Of a stretch of DNA of 64,000 nt, positions 30,569 through 39,573 are shown in pieces. The stretch's first letter is position 1; each line of letters starts with the position of its first letter. The position numbers and the translations under genes are program-made. This DNA is from Parahoeflea alexandrii (GTDB taxonomy: Bacteria; Pseudomonadota; Alphaproteobacteria; Rhizobiales; Rhizobiaceae). The notes under the pieces are model-generated. The model was not told where the DNA came from, made no database searches, and saw only the letters and a list, made by a program, of their open reading frames with translations. The DNA lies in contig NZ_JAPWHB010000003.1 of NCBI RefSeq assembly GCF_027214025.1, positions 434,001 to 498,000 on the forward strand, in the 5' to 3' direction.

Positions 30569-31177
30569 CTATTCTCGCCTGAAGATGACGGACAGGTTGT
30601 TGGCGGGCATCTCGACGGTCGCGGTCAGGACCAGGCCGGCTTGCTCAGCCGCGTCTTCGACGTCCTCCAGCAGCCTTATGCCCCAGGCGGGATTGCGGGC
30701 GCGCAGGCTCGCGTCGAATGCCTCATTGCTGAGGGCAAATGGCTGCCCCTGGCGGCGGTAGGGGCCGTAGAGGAACAGCGCGCCTCCGGCCGGAAGAAGC
30801 CTGCCTGCCCCCTTCAGCAAACCCAGCGTGGCCTGCCAGGGGCTGATGTGCACCATGTTGATGGAGATGATCGCATCTGCGTGGTCGATTGGCCAGGTCT
30901 CGCCCGCAGCGTCCAGATCGAGCGGCGGCAGCACGTTGGCGACACCTTCCGCCTCCCTCCACTCAAGGATGGAGGCGCGCGCCTCCGGCGACGGATCGGA
31001 CGGCTGCCAGCTGAGCGCCGGGAACAGGGTGGCAAAATGGGTGATGTGTTCGCCCGAGCCGCTGGCGATCTCTAGCACGGTACCAGATTCGGGCAGGACG
31101 GTGCGCAAGACATCGGCGATCGGGCCGCGATTGCGCAAGGCGGAGGGGCTGGAAAGCCTCTGGTCTCGAGATGACAT
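30569..31177 (-). CDS. DUF938 SAM-dependent methyltransferase
   Basis: A 202-residue class I methyltransferase fold. Motif I is [16 protein letters not shown] and the protein starts [20 protein letters not shown], the hallmark of DUF938. The C-terminus ([15 protein letters not shown]) also fits. Substrate not known. It is convergent with the rhodanese gene and monocistronic. Confidence 0.88.
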   Translation of the reverse strand: MSSRDQRLSSPSALRNRGPIADVLRTVLPESGTVLEIASGSGEHITHFATLFPALSWQPSDPSPEARASILEWREAEGVANVLPPLDLDAAGETWPIDHADAIISINMVHISPWQATLGLLKGAGRLLPAGGALFLYGPYRRQGQPFALSNEAFDASLRARNPAWGIRLLEDVEDAAEQAGLVLTATVEMPANNLSVIFRRE

Positions 31178-31326
31178 CGTTGATCCTCACGGACAGCACA
31201 GATGTCGGTTCTTCCCACGAAAGGCGTTGCCATGCCAGCCCGCTGTTAAATCCGCTGCGCGGCCGGCGCGGTAGGAATATCGGCCGGGGATCTTGCGTGC
31301 CCCCGGCCGAAAATGACGTGACGTGC

Positions 31327-32697
31327 TTATCCGAGCACCTGCCGGACCGCCTCGGCGGTGGCCGAGACAATCGTGTCGGCTTCCTGGCGGGTCAGGCACA
31401 GCGGCGGGGCGAAGCCGAGGATATCGCCCTGCGGCATGGCCCGGGCAATGACGCCGCGTTCGAGAAGGGCTGCGGCGACCGACGGGCCGACCTTCTTCGA
31501 AGCATCGAAGAAGGTCCGGTTGTCGCGGTCCTCGACGAATTCGACGGCGCAGAGCATGCCTTCGCCGCGGATGTCGCCGACATTGGGGTGACTGCCGAGC
31601 GCGTCGCGCATTCCGGCGTTGAGATAGGCGCCGGTTTCACCGGCGTTCTTGACCAGGCCGAGATCGTCGATCAGCTTGAGGTTGGCGACGCCGGCGGCGG
31701 CACCGATCGGATGCGCCGAATAGGTCCAGCCATGGCCGATGGCGCCGAATTCGTCGGTGCCCTGTTCCAGCACTTTCCAGACGTTCTTCGAGATGATCGA
31801 CCCCGACAGCGGCGCATAGGCCGAGGTCAGGCCCTTGGCGATGGTGATGATGTCGGGCTCGATGCCGTAATGGGTGGAGCCCATCATGGTGCCGAGCCGT
31901 CCGAAGCCGGTCACCACCTCGTCGGCGACGAGCAGGATGTCATGCTTCTTCAGCACCGCCTGGATCGCGGCCCAGTAGCCCGCCGGCGGCGGCACGATGC
32001 CCCCCGTTCCCAGAACCGGCTCGCCAATGAAGGCGGCGATGGTGTCGGCGCCCTCTCGCTCGATCAGCGCTTCGAGCTCGCTCGCGCAATGGGCGACGAA
32101 ATCGGCTTCCGACATCGAGCGGTCCTGGCGGCGGAAATAATAGGGCGCCTCGGTGTGCAGCACCTGGCTCAGAGGCAGGTCGAACTTCTTGTGAAACAGC
32201 TCAAGCCCGGTCAGCGAACCGGTCATCAGGCCGGAGCCGTGATAGCCGCGCCAGCGCGAGATGATCTTCTTCTTCTCCGGGCGGCCGAGAATGTTGTTGT
32301 AGTACCAGATCAGCTTGACATTGGTTTCGTTGGCGTCGGAGCCGGAAAGGCCGAAATAGACCCGGCTCATGTTCTTCGGCGCCCGGTCGATGACCATCTT
32401 GGCCAGCGTCACCGAGGCTTCGGTGCCGTGGCCGACATAGGAATGGTAATAGGCCAGTTCCTTCGCCTGGGCGGCGATCGCCTCGGCAACCTCCTGGCGG
32501 CCGTAGCCGATGTTGACGCAATAGAGGCCGGCAAAGCCGTCAAGCAGTCGGTTGCCTTCACGGTCGGTGACGTGGACGCCTTCGCCGCCGGTGACGATGC
32601 GGTTCTTCAGTTCGCCGCGGGCGAACTGGGCGAGGTGGGTGGAGGGATGGAAAAAGTGATCGTGATCCCATTGGTCAAGCTGGTCGTTGCGCAACAT
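31327..32697 (-). CDS. doeD: Class III aminotransferase, probable diaminobutyrate transaminase of ectoine catabolism
   Basis: A PLP-dependent omega-aminotransferase of about 456 residues. The Asp that holds PLP (LLVADEVVTGFGRLG) and the Schiff-base Lys (ITIAKGLTSAYAPLSG) are present. In ectoine degradation DoeD converts diaminobutyrate to aspartate semialdehyde. It lies 25 bp downstream of doeC and ends the leftward ectoine operon. The start at 32697 (MLRNDQLDQWDHDHFFHPST) is favoured by an AGAAGGAA ribosome binding site; longer frames upstream overlap doeC. Without context it would be called only omega-amino acid--pyruvate aminotransferase. Confidence 0.85.
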   Translation of the reverse strand: MLRNDQLDQWDHDHFFHPSTHLAQFARGELKNRIVTGGEGVHVTDREGNRLLDGFAGLYCVNIGYGRQEVAEAIAAQAKELAYYHSYVGHGTEASVTLAKMVIDRAPKNMSRVYFGLSGSDANETNVKLIWYYNNILGRPEKKKIISRWRGYHGSGLMTGSLTGLELFHKKFDLPLSQVLHTEAPYYFRRQDRSMSEADFVAHCASELEALIEREGADTIAAFIGEPVLGTGGIVPPPAGYWAAIQAVLKKHDILLVADEVVTGFGRLGTMMGSTHYGIEPDIITIAKGLTSAYAPLSGSIISKNVWKVLEQGTDEFGAIGHGWTYSAHPIGAAAGVANLKLIDDLGLVKNAGETGAYLNAGMRDALGSHPNVGDIRGEGMLCAVEFVEDRDNRTFFDASKKVGPSVAAALLERGVIARAMPQGDILGFAPPLCLTRQEADTIVSATAEAVRQVLG

Positions 32698-32722
32698 TGT
32701 CATTTCCTTCTCTGAATCTGTG

Positions 32723-34207
32723 TCATGCCCAGTCGCGGCAGACATATTTGACGTCGGTGAATGCTTCCATGCCGAGGCGCGAGCCCTCGCGGCCCAGCCC
32801 GGATTGCTTCATGCCGCCGAAGGGGATCGGCGCGCCGGTCACCTTGGTCCGGTTGACGGCAACCATGCCGAATTGCAGCGTCCGGCTGGCGCGGTAGATG
32901 CGGCGGGGGTCCTGGGTGTGCAGGTAGGCCACGAGGCCGTATTCGGTGTCGTTGGCCCTTTGCAGAACCTCCTCCTCGGTGTCGAACGGCGCAATGGCTG
33001 CGACCGGGCCGAAGGTTTCCTCGTGCATGATCAGGGCGTCGGCCGGCACATCGGCCAGCACGGTCGGCTGGTAGAACAGGCGGCCCGCATCATGCCGGGC
33101 ACCGCCGGTGAGCAGCCGCGCGCCCTTGCCGAGCGCGTCGGCGACATGCTGCTCCTGCTTGGCCACGGCGGCTTCGTTCATCAGCGGACCGATATCGGGA
33201 TCGTCCATGCCAGCGCCGACGGTCAGCCTTGACGTGGCTTCGGCGAAGCGGCTGCAGAATGCCTCATAGACTGGGCGCTCGACGAAGAAGCGGTTGGCGC
33301 CGAGACAATCCTGGCCGGAGGTGGCGAATTTCGCCTTGATCGCCTCCTCGACGGCCTGGTCGAGATCCGCGTCGGCGAACAGGATGAAAGGGGCGTGGCC
33401 GCCCAGCTCGAGGACCAGGCGTTTGATCGTTTCGGCACTCTGCCGATAGAGGAGTTTGCCGATTTCGGTGGAGCCGGTGAAGGACACCGCGCGGACGCGC
33501 CGGTCCTGCATCCAGGGTTCGACAACCACCGGCGCATCGCCGGTGACGACGTTGAACGTGCCCGCCGGAAAGCCGGCACGTTCGGAAAGCTCGGCCAGCG
33601 CCAGTGCCGAGAAAGGCGTCTGAGCCGACGGATGCGCGACGACGGTGCAGCCTGCGGCAAGGGCGGCGGCTGCCTTGCGGGTCAGCATCGCGGAGGGGAA
33701 GTTCCAAGGCGTGATCAGGGCGGCGACACCGACAGGCTCGCGCCAGACCTCGACCTCGGCATCGGGCAGGTGGGACGTCACGCTCTCGATGTTGGGGCGC
33801 TTGGTCTCTTCTGCGAAGAACTCGACGAAGGAGGCGCCGTAGTCGATTTCGCCGCGCGCCTCGGAGATCGGCTTGCCCTGTTCGAGCGCCATGAGAAGCG
33901 CGAGATCCTGCTTGTGGGCGAGTATCAACTCGTACCAGCGGCGCAGAGTGGCCGCGCGTTGCTGCGGCAACATCGAGGACCATGGTCCGAATGCCTGCTG
34001 GGCGGCGTCGACGGCCCGGGCGCTGTCGCTTGCCGACAGGCTCGCGACATCGCCGAGATGGCTGCCGTCGGCGGGGTTGGAAACGGCAAACATCTGCGCG
34101 GACGCGCCGGCGGTCCAGCGTCCACCGACATAGGAGAAGCCGCGAAACAGGGCCGGATCGGAAAGCTCGAACTGCGTCGTTCTGAACTTTGACGGAACAA
34201 TGGACAC
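32723..34207 (-). CDS. doeC: Aldehyde dehydrogenase (aspartate semialdehyde / succinate semialdehyde type) of ectoine catabolism
   Basis: A 494-residue NAD(P)-dependent dehydrogenase. In this pathway it oxidises aspartate semialdehyde to aspartate. Catalytic Glu lies in LELGGHAPF and Cys in SGQDCLGANRF. The cofactor strand reads CTVVAHPSAQTPFSALAL, where other family members have Val-Lys-Pro: the usual Lys is His here. It uses a GTG start at 34207 (MSIVPSKFRTTQFELSDPAL); longer frames exist but are not conserved. It is between the AsnC-type gene and doeD, the usual asnC-ssd-atf order. Confidence 0.85.
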   Translation of the reverse strand: MSIVPSKFRTTQFELSDPALFRGFSYVGGRWTAGASAQMFAVSNPADGSHLGDVASLSASDSARAVDAAQQAFGPWSSMLPQQRAATLRRWYELILAHKQDLALLMALEQGKPISEARGEIDYGASFVEFFAEETKRPNIESVTSHLPDAEVEVWREPVGVAALITPWNFPSAMLTRKAAAALAAGCTVVAHPSAQTPFSALALAELSERAGFPAGTFNVVTGDAPVVVEPWMQDRRVRAVSFTGSTEIGKLLYRQSAETIKRLVLELGGHAPFILFADADLDQAVEEAIKAKFATSGQDCLGANRFFVERPVYEAFCSRFAEATSRLTVGAGMDDPDIGPLMNEAAVAKQEQHVADALGKGARLLTGGARHDAGRLFYQPTVLADVPADALIMHEETFGPVAAIAPFDTEEEVLQRANDTEYGLVAYLHTQDPRRIYRASRTLQFGMVAVNRTKVTGAPIPFGGMKQSGLGREGSRLGMEAFTDVKYVCRDWA

Positions 34208-34322
34208 TGTGCTGCTCCCAGGTTGGTTGGACTGATCTGATCGTAACCAACGATGGCCAGAGGAATTGCCTGATGCATCCGGACCTGCCAGAGGCTTCAT
34301 CCATTTTTTTGCGCCGAGCGGC

Positions 34323-34823
34323 CTAATTCGTCTTCGGCTCCAGCTTCGCGAGAATGTCGAAGGGCGGGACCGTTGAATGCTTGACCGGCTTGGTGACGAT
34401 ATAGGTGAAATAGCGCGCCAGGCCGGCGCGGCCGGCCAGGAGGTCGTCGATCAGCCGCTGATAGCTGTCGATGTCGCGGGTGATGACATGCAGCAGGTAA
34501 TCGAAGCCGCCGCCCAGCGCCCAGCACGACATGATCTCGTCATATCCGGCAATCGCCTGTTCGAAGGCCTGGAATGTCACTGATCGATGGTTGTCGAGTT
34601 CAGCCATGACAAAGACGGACACCTGCGGACCGAGATGCTTGAGCTCGATATCGGCGTGATAGCCGGAGATGATGCCGGCCTTTTCCAGCCGGCTCAGCCG
34701 TTCCCAGCATGGCGTGGGGCTGAGATTGACCCGTTTGGCCAGTTCGGATTTGGATATCCGGCCTTCCCGCGACAGGATGGCGAGGATCTTTATGTCACGG
34801 TCATCGAGTTTGATTGGAGCCAT
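34323..34823 (-). CDS. doeX: Lrp/AsnC-family regulator of the ectoine locus
   Basis: A 166-residue Lrp/AsnC protein: N-terminal HTH (ILAILSREGRISKSELAKRV and the recognition helix LSPTPCWERLSRLEKAG), then the RAM ligand domain (VFVMAELDNHRSVTFQAFEQ). An AsnC gene (asnC/doeX) is a standard companion of ectoine catabolism clusters and is thought to activate them. It is divergent from enuR with only 65 bp between starts, and followed by doeC-doeD. Confidence 0.86.
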   Translation of the reverse strand: MAPIKLDDRDIKILAILSREGRISKSELAKRVNLSPTPCWERLSRLEKAGIISGYHADIELKHLGPQVSVFVMAELDNHRSVTFQAFEQAIAGYDEIMSCWALGGGFDYLLHVITRDIDSYQRLIDDLLAGRAGLARYFTYIVTKPVKHSTVPPFDILAKLEPKTN

Positions 34824-34853
34824 GCCCGTGACTTTTGATGCAGCATCGGGGGG

Positions 34854-34896
34854 TTGTCAATTTCGATGATTGAGGTCATCAGTATATCATGACAAT
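34854..34896. promoter_or_regulatory. doeX-enuR divergent control region with candidate EnuR operator over the enuR start codon
   Basis: TATATCATGACAAT at 34883-34896 is the reverse complement of ATTGTCATGATATA; it matches the two uehA-upstream copies in 12-13 of 14 positions and overlaps the enuR ATG (34889-34891). A half-site TTGTCA (34854-34859) faces TGACAA (34890-34895) across the gap. The position suggests EnuR limits its own synthesis and may affect the divergent doeX operon. Confidence 0.6.
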
Positions 34897-36277
34897 CTGG
34901 CCACCAAAACCGCAAGAGCTCCGCCGCCCCGCCTATAAATCCCTCGCAGACGCGCTGGTGCGCGCGGTGGATGCGGGCGAAGTGCGCAGCGGCGACCGGC
35001 TGCCGACGCACCGCACGCTCGCCTACGACCTCGGGCTGAGCGTACAGACGGTCAGCCGGGCCTATGATGAACTGATACGCCGCGGCTTCATCGCCGGCGA
35101 GGTCGGGCGCGGCACCTTTGTCCGCGCCGGCCGTAGCGACACCAAGCCACCCTATGTTCCGGACATCCAGAACGACGAGTTCATTGATTTCTCGATCCTG
35201 ATGCCGGTTTTCGAATCGGTGCACATGGAAGCGATACAGCGGGCATTGGCCCAGCTCGGCGCCGATCTGCCGACCTCGACGATGTCGGCCTTCCGGCCGT
35301 CGACGGCGCTGCGCAAATACAATGGCGCGGCCGCCAAATGGTTGACCCTTTGCGGGGTGAACCCGTCATCGCAAGGATTGCTCATGACCAATGGCAACAC
35401 GTCGGCGATGACCATCGCACTGATGACGGTGGCCAATTCCGGCGATCTTATCGTCACGGAAGAGTTGGGGCACCATACCCTCAAGGCGCTTTCGCGGTAT
35501 CTCGGGTTGCGCATCCAGGGGCTCGAGATTGATGATGAGGGCGTCGTTCCCCGGGCCTTTGCCTCGGTTTGCGAGAGATCCCAGGTCAAGGCCATCTACC
35601 TGCTGCCGACCGGACTCAATCCGCGGGCAGCGACGATGTCGCTCGAAAGACGCCGTGAACTGGTCGAGATCGCACGGCGCCACGATGTTCTCATCATAGA
35701 GAACGACGCCTGGGGGCCGTTGCAGCCCGGCCGGCCGGATCCGATCGCGGCAATGGCGCCGGAGCGGACCTTCTATTTCACCAGCCTGACCAAGTGCATC
35801 ATGCCGGGCCTGAGGTTTGGCTTCCTGACCATGCCCGAGGCGTTTGAATCGGCGGCCGCAAACCGGCACCTGGTGACGAACTGGATGGCCACGCCGCTGA
35901 TGGCGGAAATCGGCAGTCGCTGGATCGAGGACGGAACCGCCGAACGTCTGCTGCACTGGCAGATGAATGCACTGAGCAAGCGCAACCGGCTGGCCGCCGA
36001 GGTTCTCGGTGACATCCCGTTCAATTCCAGCGCCAACGGGATGCATGTATGGCTCCCCACGCCGGGATCGTGGACCGAAGACGGGTTCGTTGCCCACGCC
36101 CGGCTGAACGGGGTTGCGGTGGCGCCGGGATCGGCCTTCTCCATGTCCGACAGCGTTACCAAGCGCGGGATCCGCATCTGCCTCGGGGCGGAGACGGACC
36201 AGACGCTCGAGCGGGGGCTGACGGTGATCTCGCGGCTTGCACGCAGCAATCCCGAGCCGGCCCTGCTGACGCTTTAA
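34889..36277 (+). CDS. enuR: MocR/GntR-type PLP-dependent repressor of ectoine catabolism
   Basis: A 462-residue MocR protein: N-terminal GntR winged helix (about 15-85; LADALVRAVDAGEVRSGDRL and LSVQTVSRAYDELIRRGFIA), a linker, then an aminotransferase class I fold (about 115-455). K302, in the motif FTSLTKCIMPGLRFGF, is the expected PLP Schiff-base lysine. In characterised EnuR, PLP binds intermediates such as alpha-acetyl-diaminobutyrate and releases repression. It heads the uehABC-eut operon region but ends 301 bp before uehA, leaving room for a separate promoter with the candidate operators. Confidence 0.9.
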   Translation: MTIWPPKPQELRRPAYKSLADALVRAVDAGEVRSGDRLPTHRTLAYDLGLSVQTVSRAYDELIRRGFIAGEVGRGTFVRAGRSDTKPPYVPDIQNDEFIDFSILMPVFESVHMEAIQRALAQLGADLPTSTMSAFRPSTALRKYNGAAAKWLTLCGVNPSSQGLLMTNGNTSAMTIALMTVANSGDLIVTEELGHHTLKALSRYLGLRIQGLEIDDEGVVPRAFASVCERSQVKAIYLLPTGLNPRAATMSLERRRELVEIARRHDVLIIENDAWGPLQPGRPDPIAAMAPERTFYFTSLTKCIMPGLRFGFLTMPEAFESAAANRHLVTNWMATPLMAEIGSRWIEDGTAERLLHWQMNALSKRNRLAAEVLGDIPFNSSANGMHVWLPTPGSWTEDGFVAHARLNGVAVAPGSAFSMSDSVTKRGIRICLGAETDQTLERGLTVISRLARSNPEPALLTL

Positions 36278-36343
36278 GGCTGCACATTTCCGCAGATGCC
36301 CGGCCGTGCGCTCGCACTGGAGCCTGCGGCTGGATTTGCTTTA

Positions 36344-36412
36344 ATTGTCATGATTTAATAATGTCGTTGACTCTATATTGTCCTTGTTTAAGTTTCAATA
36401 AATCATAACAAT
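36344..36412 (+). promoter_or_regulatory. uehA promoter region with inverted pair of candidate EnuR operators
   Basis: ATTGTCATGATTTA (36344-36357) and, inverted, TAAATCATAACAAT (36399-36412) match in 13 of 14 positions, centres 55 bp apart. A TTGACT (-35-like, 36368-36373) lies between them; no clear -10 box could be fixed. The same motif occurs at the enuR start. The region is much more AT-rich than its neighbours. Confidence 0.6.
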
Positions 36413-36578
36413 AATGAAGTGGGGGAAGCGGATTCACATCGTTCCACTCACTCATCCAATGAGGGGCGGGTATTTGCGGCATCGGGGGCCTGGGCCTTCC
36501 AGCCGTCCCGCATGAAATTTACCGGCGGGTTTACCGGAAATCGACGTGAACCGAAAATCAATAAGAGAGGAACTGAAC

Positions 36579-37598
36579 ATGACACCTGCAATCCGCAATT
36601 TCCTGGGCGGCGTGGCTGCTGTGGCCATGATGGCCGGCGCAACCGTTTCCGCGCAGGCTGCCGACTGGAAATACGCATTCGAGGAATCCCTGACCGAAGT
36701 CCAGGGCGTCTATGCGACGAAGTTCAAGGAGGCGGTCGAAGCCAACTCCGATCATACGATCCAGCTGTTTCCCTACGGAACGCTGGGTGAATCCGCCGAT
36801 ATCATGGAGCAGGCGCAGGCCGGCATCTTGCAGTTCGTCGACCAGTCGCCCGGCTTTACCGGCGCGCTGATCCCGGAAGCCCAGGTGTTCTTTGTTCCCT
36901 ATCTTCTGCCGACGGACCAGGCGCATCTCGCCCGCTTCTACAAGGAGAGCAAGGCGATCAACGAGGACTTCCAGGATCTCTATGCAAAGCAGGGTCTTGA
37001 GCTTCTGGTTATGTTCCCGGAAGGCGAAGTGGCGATGACGACCAAGGAGCCGGTCAAGAGCTGCGCCGATCTCAACGAGGTCAAGTTCCGCGTCATGACC
37101 AACCCACTGCTGGTCGAATCCTACAAGGCATTCGGCGCCACGCCGACGCCGCTTCCATGGGGCGAAGTCTATGGCGGTCTGCAGACCAACATCATCCAGG
37201 GTCAGGAAAACCCGACATTCTACCTGTACTCGACGGGTATCTACGAGGTGACCGATCACATCACCTATACGGGTCACAACAACTTCACGACAGCGGTCAT
37301 GGCCAACAAGGACTTCTATGAGGGGCTCAGCGATGCGGACAAGAAGGTGATCGAGGACGCTGCCGCGACGGCCTATGACTACATCGTCGAGTACCAGAAG
37401 GGCCTGGCCGAAAGCGAGCTGAAGAAGATCAAGGAGGCCAAGCCCGAAATGACGATCACGGTGCTGTCGGAGGAGGAGCGGTCCTGCTTCAAGGAAGCGG
37501 CCGCCGAAGTCGAAGCCAAGTTTATCGAGATGACCGGCGACAGCGGCAAGGCCATCCTCGATCAACTGAAGGCCGATCTGGAAGCCACGAAGGGCTGA
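36579..37598 (+). CDS. uehA: Ectoine/5-hydroxyectoine TRAP transporter, substrate-binding protein
   Basis: A 339-residue DctP protein with signal peptide (LGGVAAVAMMAGATVSAQAA). It matches TeaA/UehA closely: the GTLGESADIMEQAQAGILQF block, DQSPGFTGALIPEAQVFFVP, the FRVMTNPLLVESYKAFGATP stretch with the ligand-binding Arg, and PLPWGEVYGGLQTNIIQGQE. It captures ectoine and hydroxyectoine in the periplasm and passes them to UehBC. The ATG at 36579 follows AGAGAGGAACTGAAC; a GTG at 36546 is in frame but lacks support. A stem-loop follows the stop. Confidence 0.93.
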   Translation: MTPAIRNFLGGVAAVAMMAGATVSAQAADWKYAFEESLTEVQGVYATKFKEAVEANSDHTIQLFPYGTLGESADIMEQAQAGILQFVDQSPGFTGALIPEAQVFFVPYLLPTDQAHLARFYKESKAINEDFQDLYAKQGLELLVMFPEGEVAMTTKEPVKSCADLNEVKFRVMTNPLLVESYKAFGATPTPLPWGEVYGGLQTNIIQGQENPTFYLYSTGIYEVTDHITYTGHNNFTTAVMANKDFYEGLSDADKKVIEDAAATAYDYIVEYQKGLAESELKKIKEAKPEMTITVLSEEERSCFKEAAAEVEAKFIEMTGDSGKAILDQLKADLEATKG

Positions 37599-37629
37599 TC
37601 CGTTTCCGGATTGCAGATTTAAAAATTTC

Positions 37630-37653
37630 GAAGGCCACATTCTTGTGGCCTTC
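37630..37653 (+). other. Stem-loop between uehA and uehB
   Basis: GAAGGCCAC (37630-37638) and GTGGCCTTC (37645-37653) form a perfect 9-bp stem with a 6-base loop but no T-run. Such hairpins often protect the abundant binding-protein mRNA or cut expression of the downstream membrane subunits. Confidence 0.65.
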
Positions 37654-37685
37654 GGGTCCATCAACCGACCAGCCGGGAGGCGGCC

Positions 37686-38264
37686 TTGGACGATCTGAAG
37701 GAAAACAACCCGCATGAATCGTCGCTGCCCGGCGTGTTGGGCGTGATCGATTCAACCATAAGCCGGGTCGAATCGGTGCTGCTTGCAGCCGGCGTGCTGC
37801 TGATGGCATTCAATACGATCGCCAATGTGGTGGGGCGGTTCGTGTTTCAGTACAGCCTGTTCTTTTCCGAAGAGCTCAACCGGATTTTGATCATTTTGAT
37901 CACCTTTGCGGGGATCAGCTATGCGGCCCGGCAAGGCCGGCACATCCGGATGTCTGCAATCTACGACGCTCTGCCGCCACCGGCCCGCAAGGGGTTCATG
38001 GTGCTGATCGCGGCGGTCACCGCACTGACGATGTTCGGGCTTTGCTACTTCTCGGTCGGTTACATCGCCAAGGTCGCGACCTCGGGCCGGGTGCTGCCTT
38101 CGCTGCAGTTGCCGGTCTACTGGATCTTCCTGTGGGTGCCGGTCGGCTTTTTCATGACGGGTCTGCAATATGCGCTGACCGCCATCAAGAACATCGTCTC
38201 CAAGGACATCTACCTCTCGACGCGGGTGCTCGAGGGGTATGACGAAGACGAACTCGAGGTTTGA
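37686..38264 (+). CDS. uehB: TRAP transporter small permease (DctQ)
   Basis: A 192-residue four-helix DctQ subunit of the ectoine transporter ([60 protein letters not shown]-like third; and a fourth near 145-165). It uses a TTG start at 37686, with GGGAGGCGG upstream. It precedes uehC by 13 bp. Confidence 0.9.
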   Translation: MDDLKENNPHESSLPGVLGVIDSTISRVESVLLAAGVLLMAFNTIANVVGRFVFQYSLFFSEELNRILIILITFAGISYAARQGRHIRMSAIYDALPPPARKGFMVLIAAVTALTMFGLCYFSVGYIAKVATSGRVLPSLQLPVYWIFLWVPVGFFMTGLQYALTAIKNIVSKDIYLSTRVLEGYDEDELEV

Positions 38265-38277
38265 GGGGAGACGAGAC

Positions 38278-39561
38278 ATGGCACTGACCATTTTCCTGAT
38301 CATGATCGTTCTGCTGCTGCTCGGCTTCCCGATGATGATCCCGCTGCTCGTGGCCACGTTTGTCGGCTTCGTCTTCATGTTCGGCGATCTGGGCAAGATG
38401 GATTTCATGGTCCAGCAGATCATGGCGGGCATTCGCCCTGCCTCGCTGATCGCGGTTCCGATGTTCATCCTTGCCGCCGACATCATGACGCGCGGCCAGT
38501 CGGCCAACCGGCTGATCGACATGGTGATGCAGTTCGTCGGCCACATAAAGGGCGGGCTTGCGGTCAGCACGGCCGCCGCCTGCACGCTGTTCGGCGCGGT
38601 TTCCGGCTCGACCCAGGCAACGGTCGTTGCTGTCGGCTCGCCGCTTCGTCCGCGCATGCTCAAGGCCGGCTACAAGGATTCCTTCGTGCTGGCGCTGATC
38701 ATCAACGCGTCGGATATCGCTTTCCTGATTCCACCCTCGATCGGCATGATCATCTACGGCGTGATTTCCAGCACCTCGATCTCCGAGCTGTTCATTGCCG
38801 GGATCGGACCGGGCCTGCTGCTGCTGGTGCTGTTTTCCGCCTACAGCATGATCTACGCGACGATCAACAACGTGCCCACCGAGCCGAAGGCCAGCTGGGG
38901 CGAACGCATTCAATCGGTCAAGCGGGCGATCTGGCCGCTCGGCTTCCCGGTGATCATTGTCGGCGGCATCTACGGCGGCATCTTCAGCCCCACCGAGGCG
39001 GCGGCGGCCTGCGTGCTTTACGCGATCATCCTGGAATTCGCGGTGTTCCGGTCATTGAACCTGCCCGACATCTACCGGATCGCAAAATCGACGGGGCTGA
39101 TCACCGCCGTCGTCTTCATCCTGGTCGGCGCCGGGGCGGCGTTTTCCTGGGTGATCTCGTTTGCGCAGGTGCCACAGGCCATCCTGGCGGCCGTCGGCGT
39201 CGCCGACATGGGCCCCAAGGGCGTGCTGGCGGTGATCTCGATCGCGTTCTTCATCGGCTGCATGTTCGTCGATCCGATCGTGGTGATCCTGATCCTGGTG
39301 CCGATCTTCGCCCCGGTGGTCGATTCCGTGGGTCTCGATCCGGTGCTGGTCGGCACGATCATCACGCTCCAGGTGGCGATTGGATCGGCCACGCCGCCAT
39401 TTGGCTGCGATATCTTTACCGCGATCGCGATCTTCAAGCGGCCCTATATCGAGGTGATCCGCGGGATATTCCCGTTCACGGTGATCCTGCTGTGTGTCTC
39501 GGTCGCGCTCATTTACTTTCCGCAGATCGCGCTGTTCCTGCGCGACCTCGCGTTCCGATAA
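38278..39561 (+). CDS. uehC: TRAP transporter large permease (DctM)
   Basis: A 427-residue DctM subunit with about 12 hydrophobic segments, the Na+-coupled translocation part of the ectoine transporter. Family stretches include FGAVSGSTQATVVAVGSPLR, IPPSIGMIIYGVISSTSISE and GSATPPFGCDIFTAIAIF. The ATG at 38278 follows GGGGAG. Usp follows 12 bp later. Confidence 0.92.
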   Translation: MALTIFLIMIVLLLLGFPMMIPLLVATFVGFVFMFGDLGKMDFMVQQIMAGIRPASLIAVPMFILAADIMTRGQSANRLIDMVMQFVGHIKGGLAVSTAAACTLFGAVSGSTQATVVAVGSPLRPRMLKAGYKDSFVLALIINASDIAFLIPPSIGMIIYGVISSTSISELFIAGIGPGLLLLVLFSAYSMIYATINNVPTEPKASWGERIQSVKRAIWPLGFPVIIVGGIYGGIFSPTEAAAACVLYAIILEFAVFRSLNLPDIYRIAKSTGLITAVVFILVGAGAAFSWVISFAQVPQAILAAVGVADMGPKGVLAVISIAFFIGCMFVDPIVVILILVPIFAPVVDSVGLDPVLVGTIITLQVAIGSATPPFGCDIFTAIAIFKRPYIEVIRGIFPFTVILLCVSVALIYFPQIALFLRDLAFR

Positions 39562-39573
39562 CGGGGTAGATCG

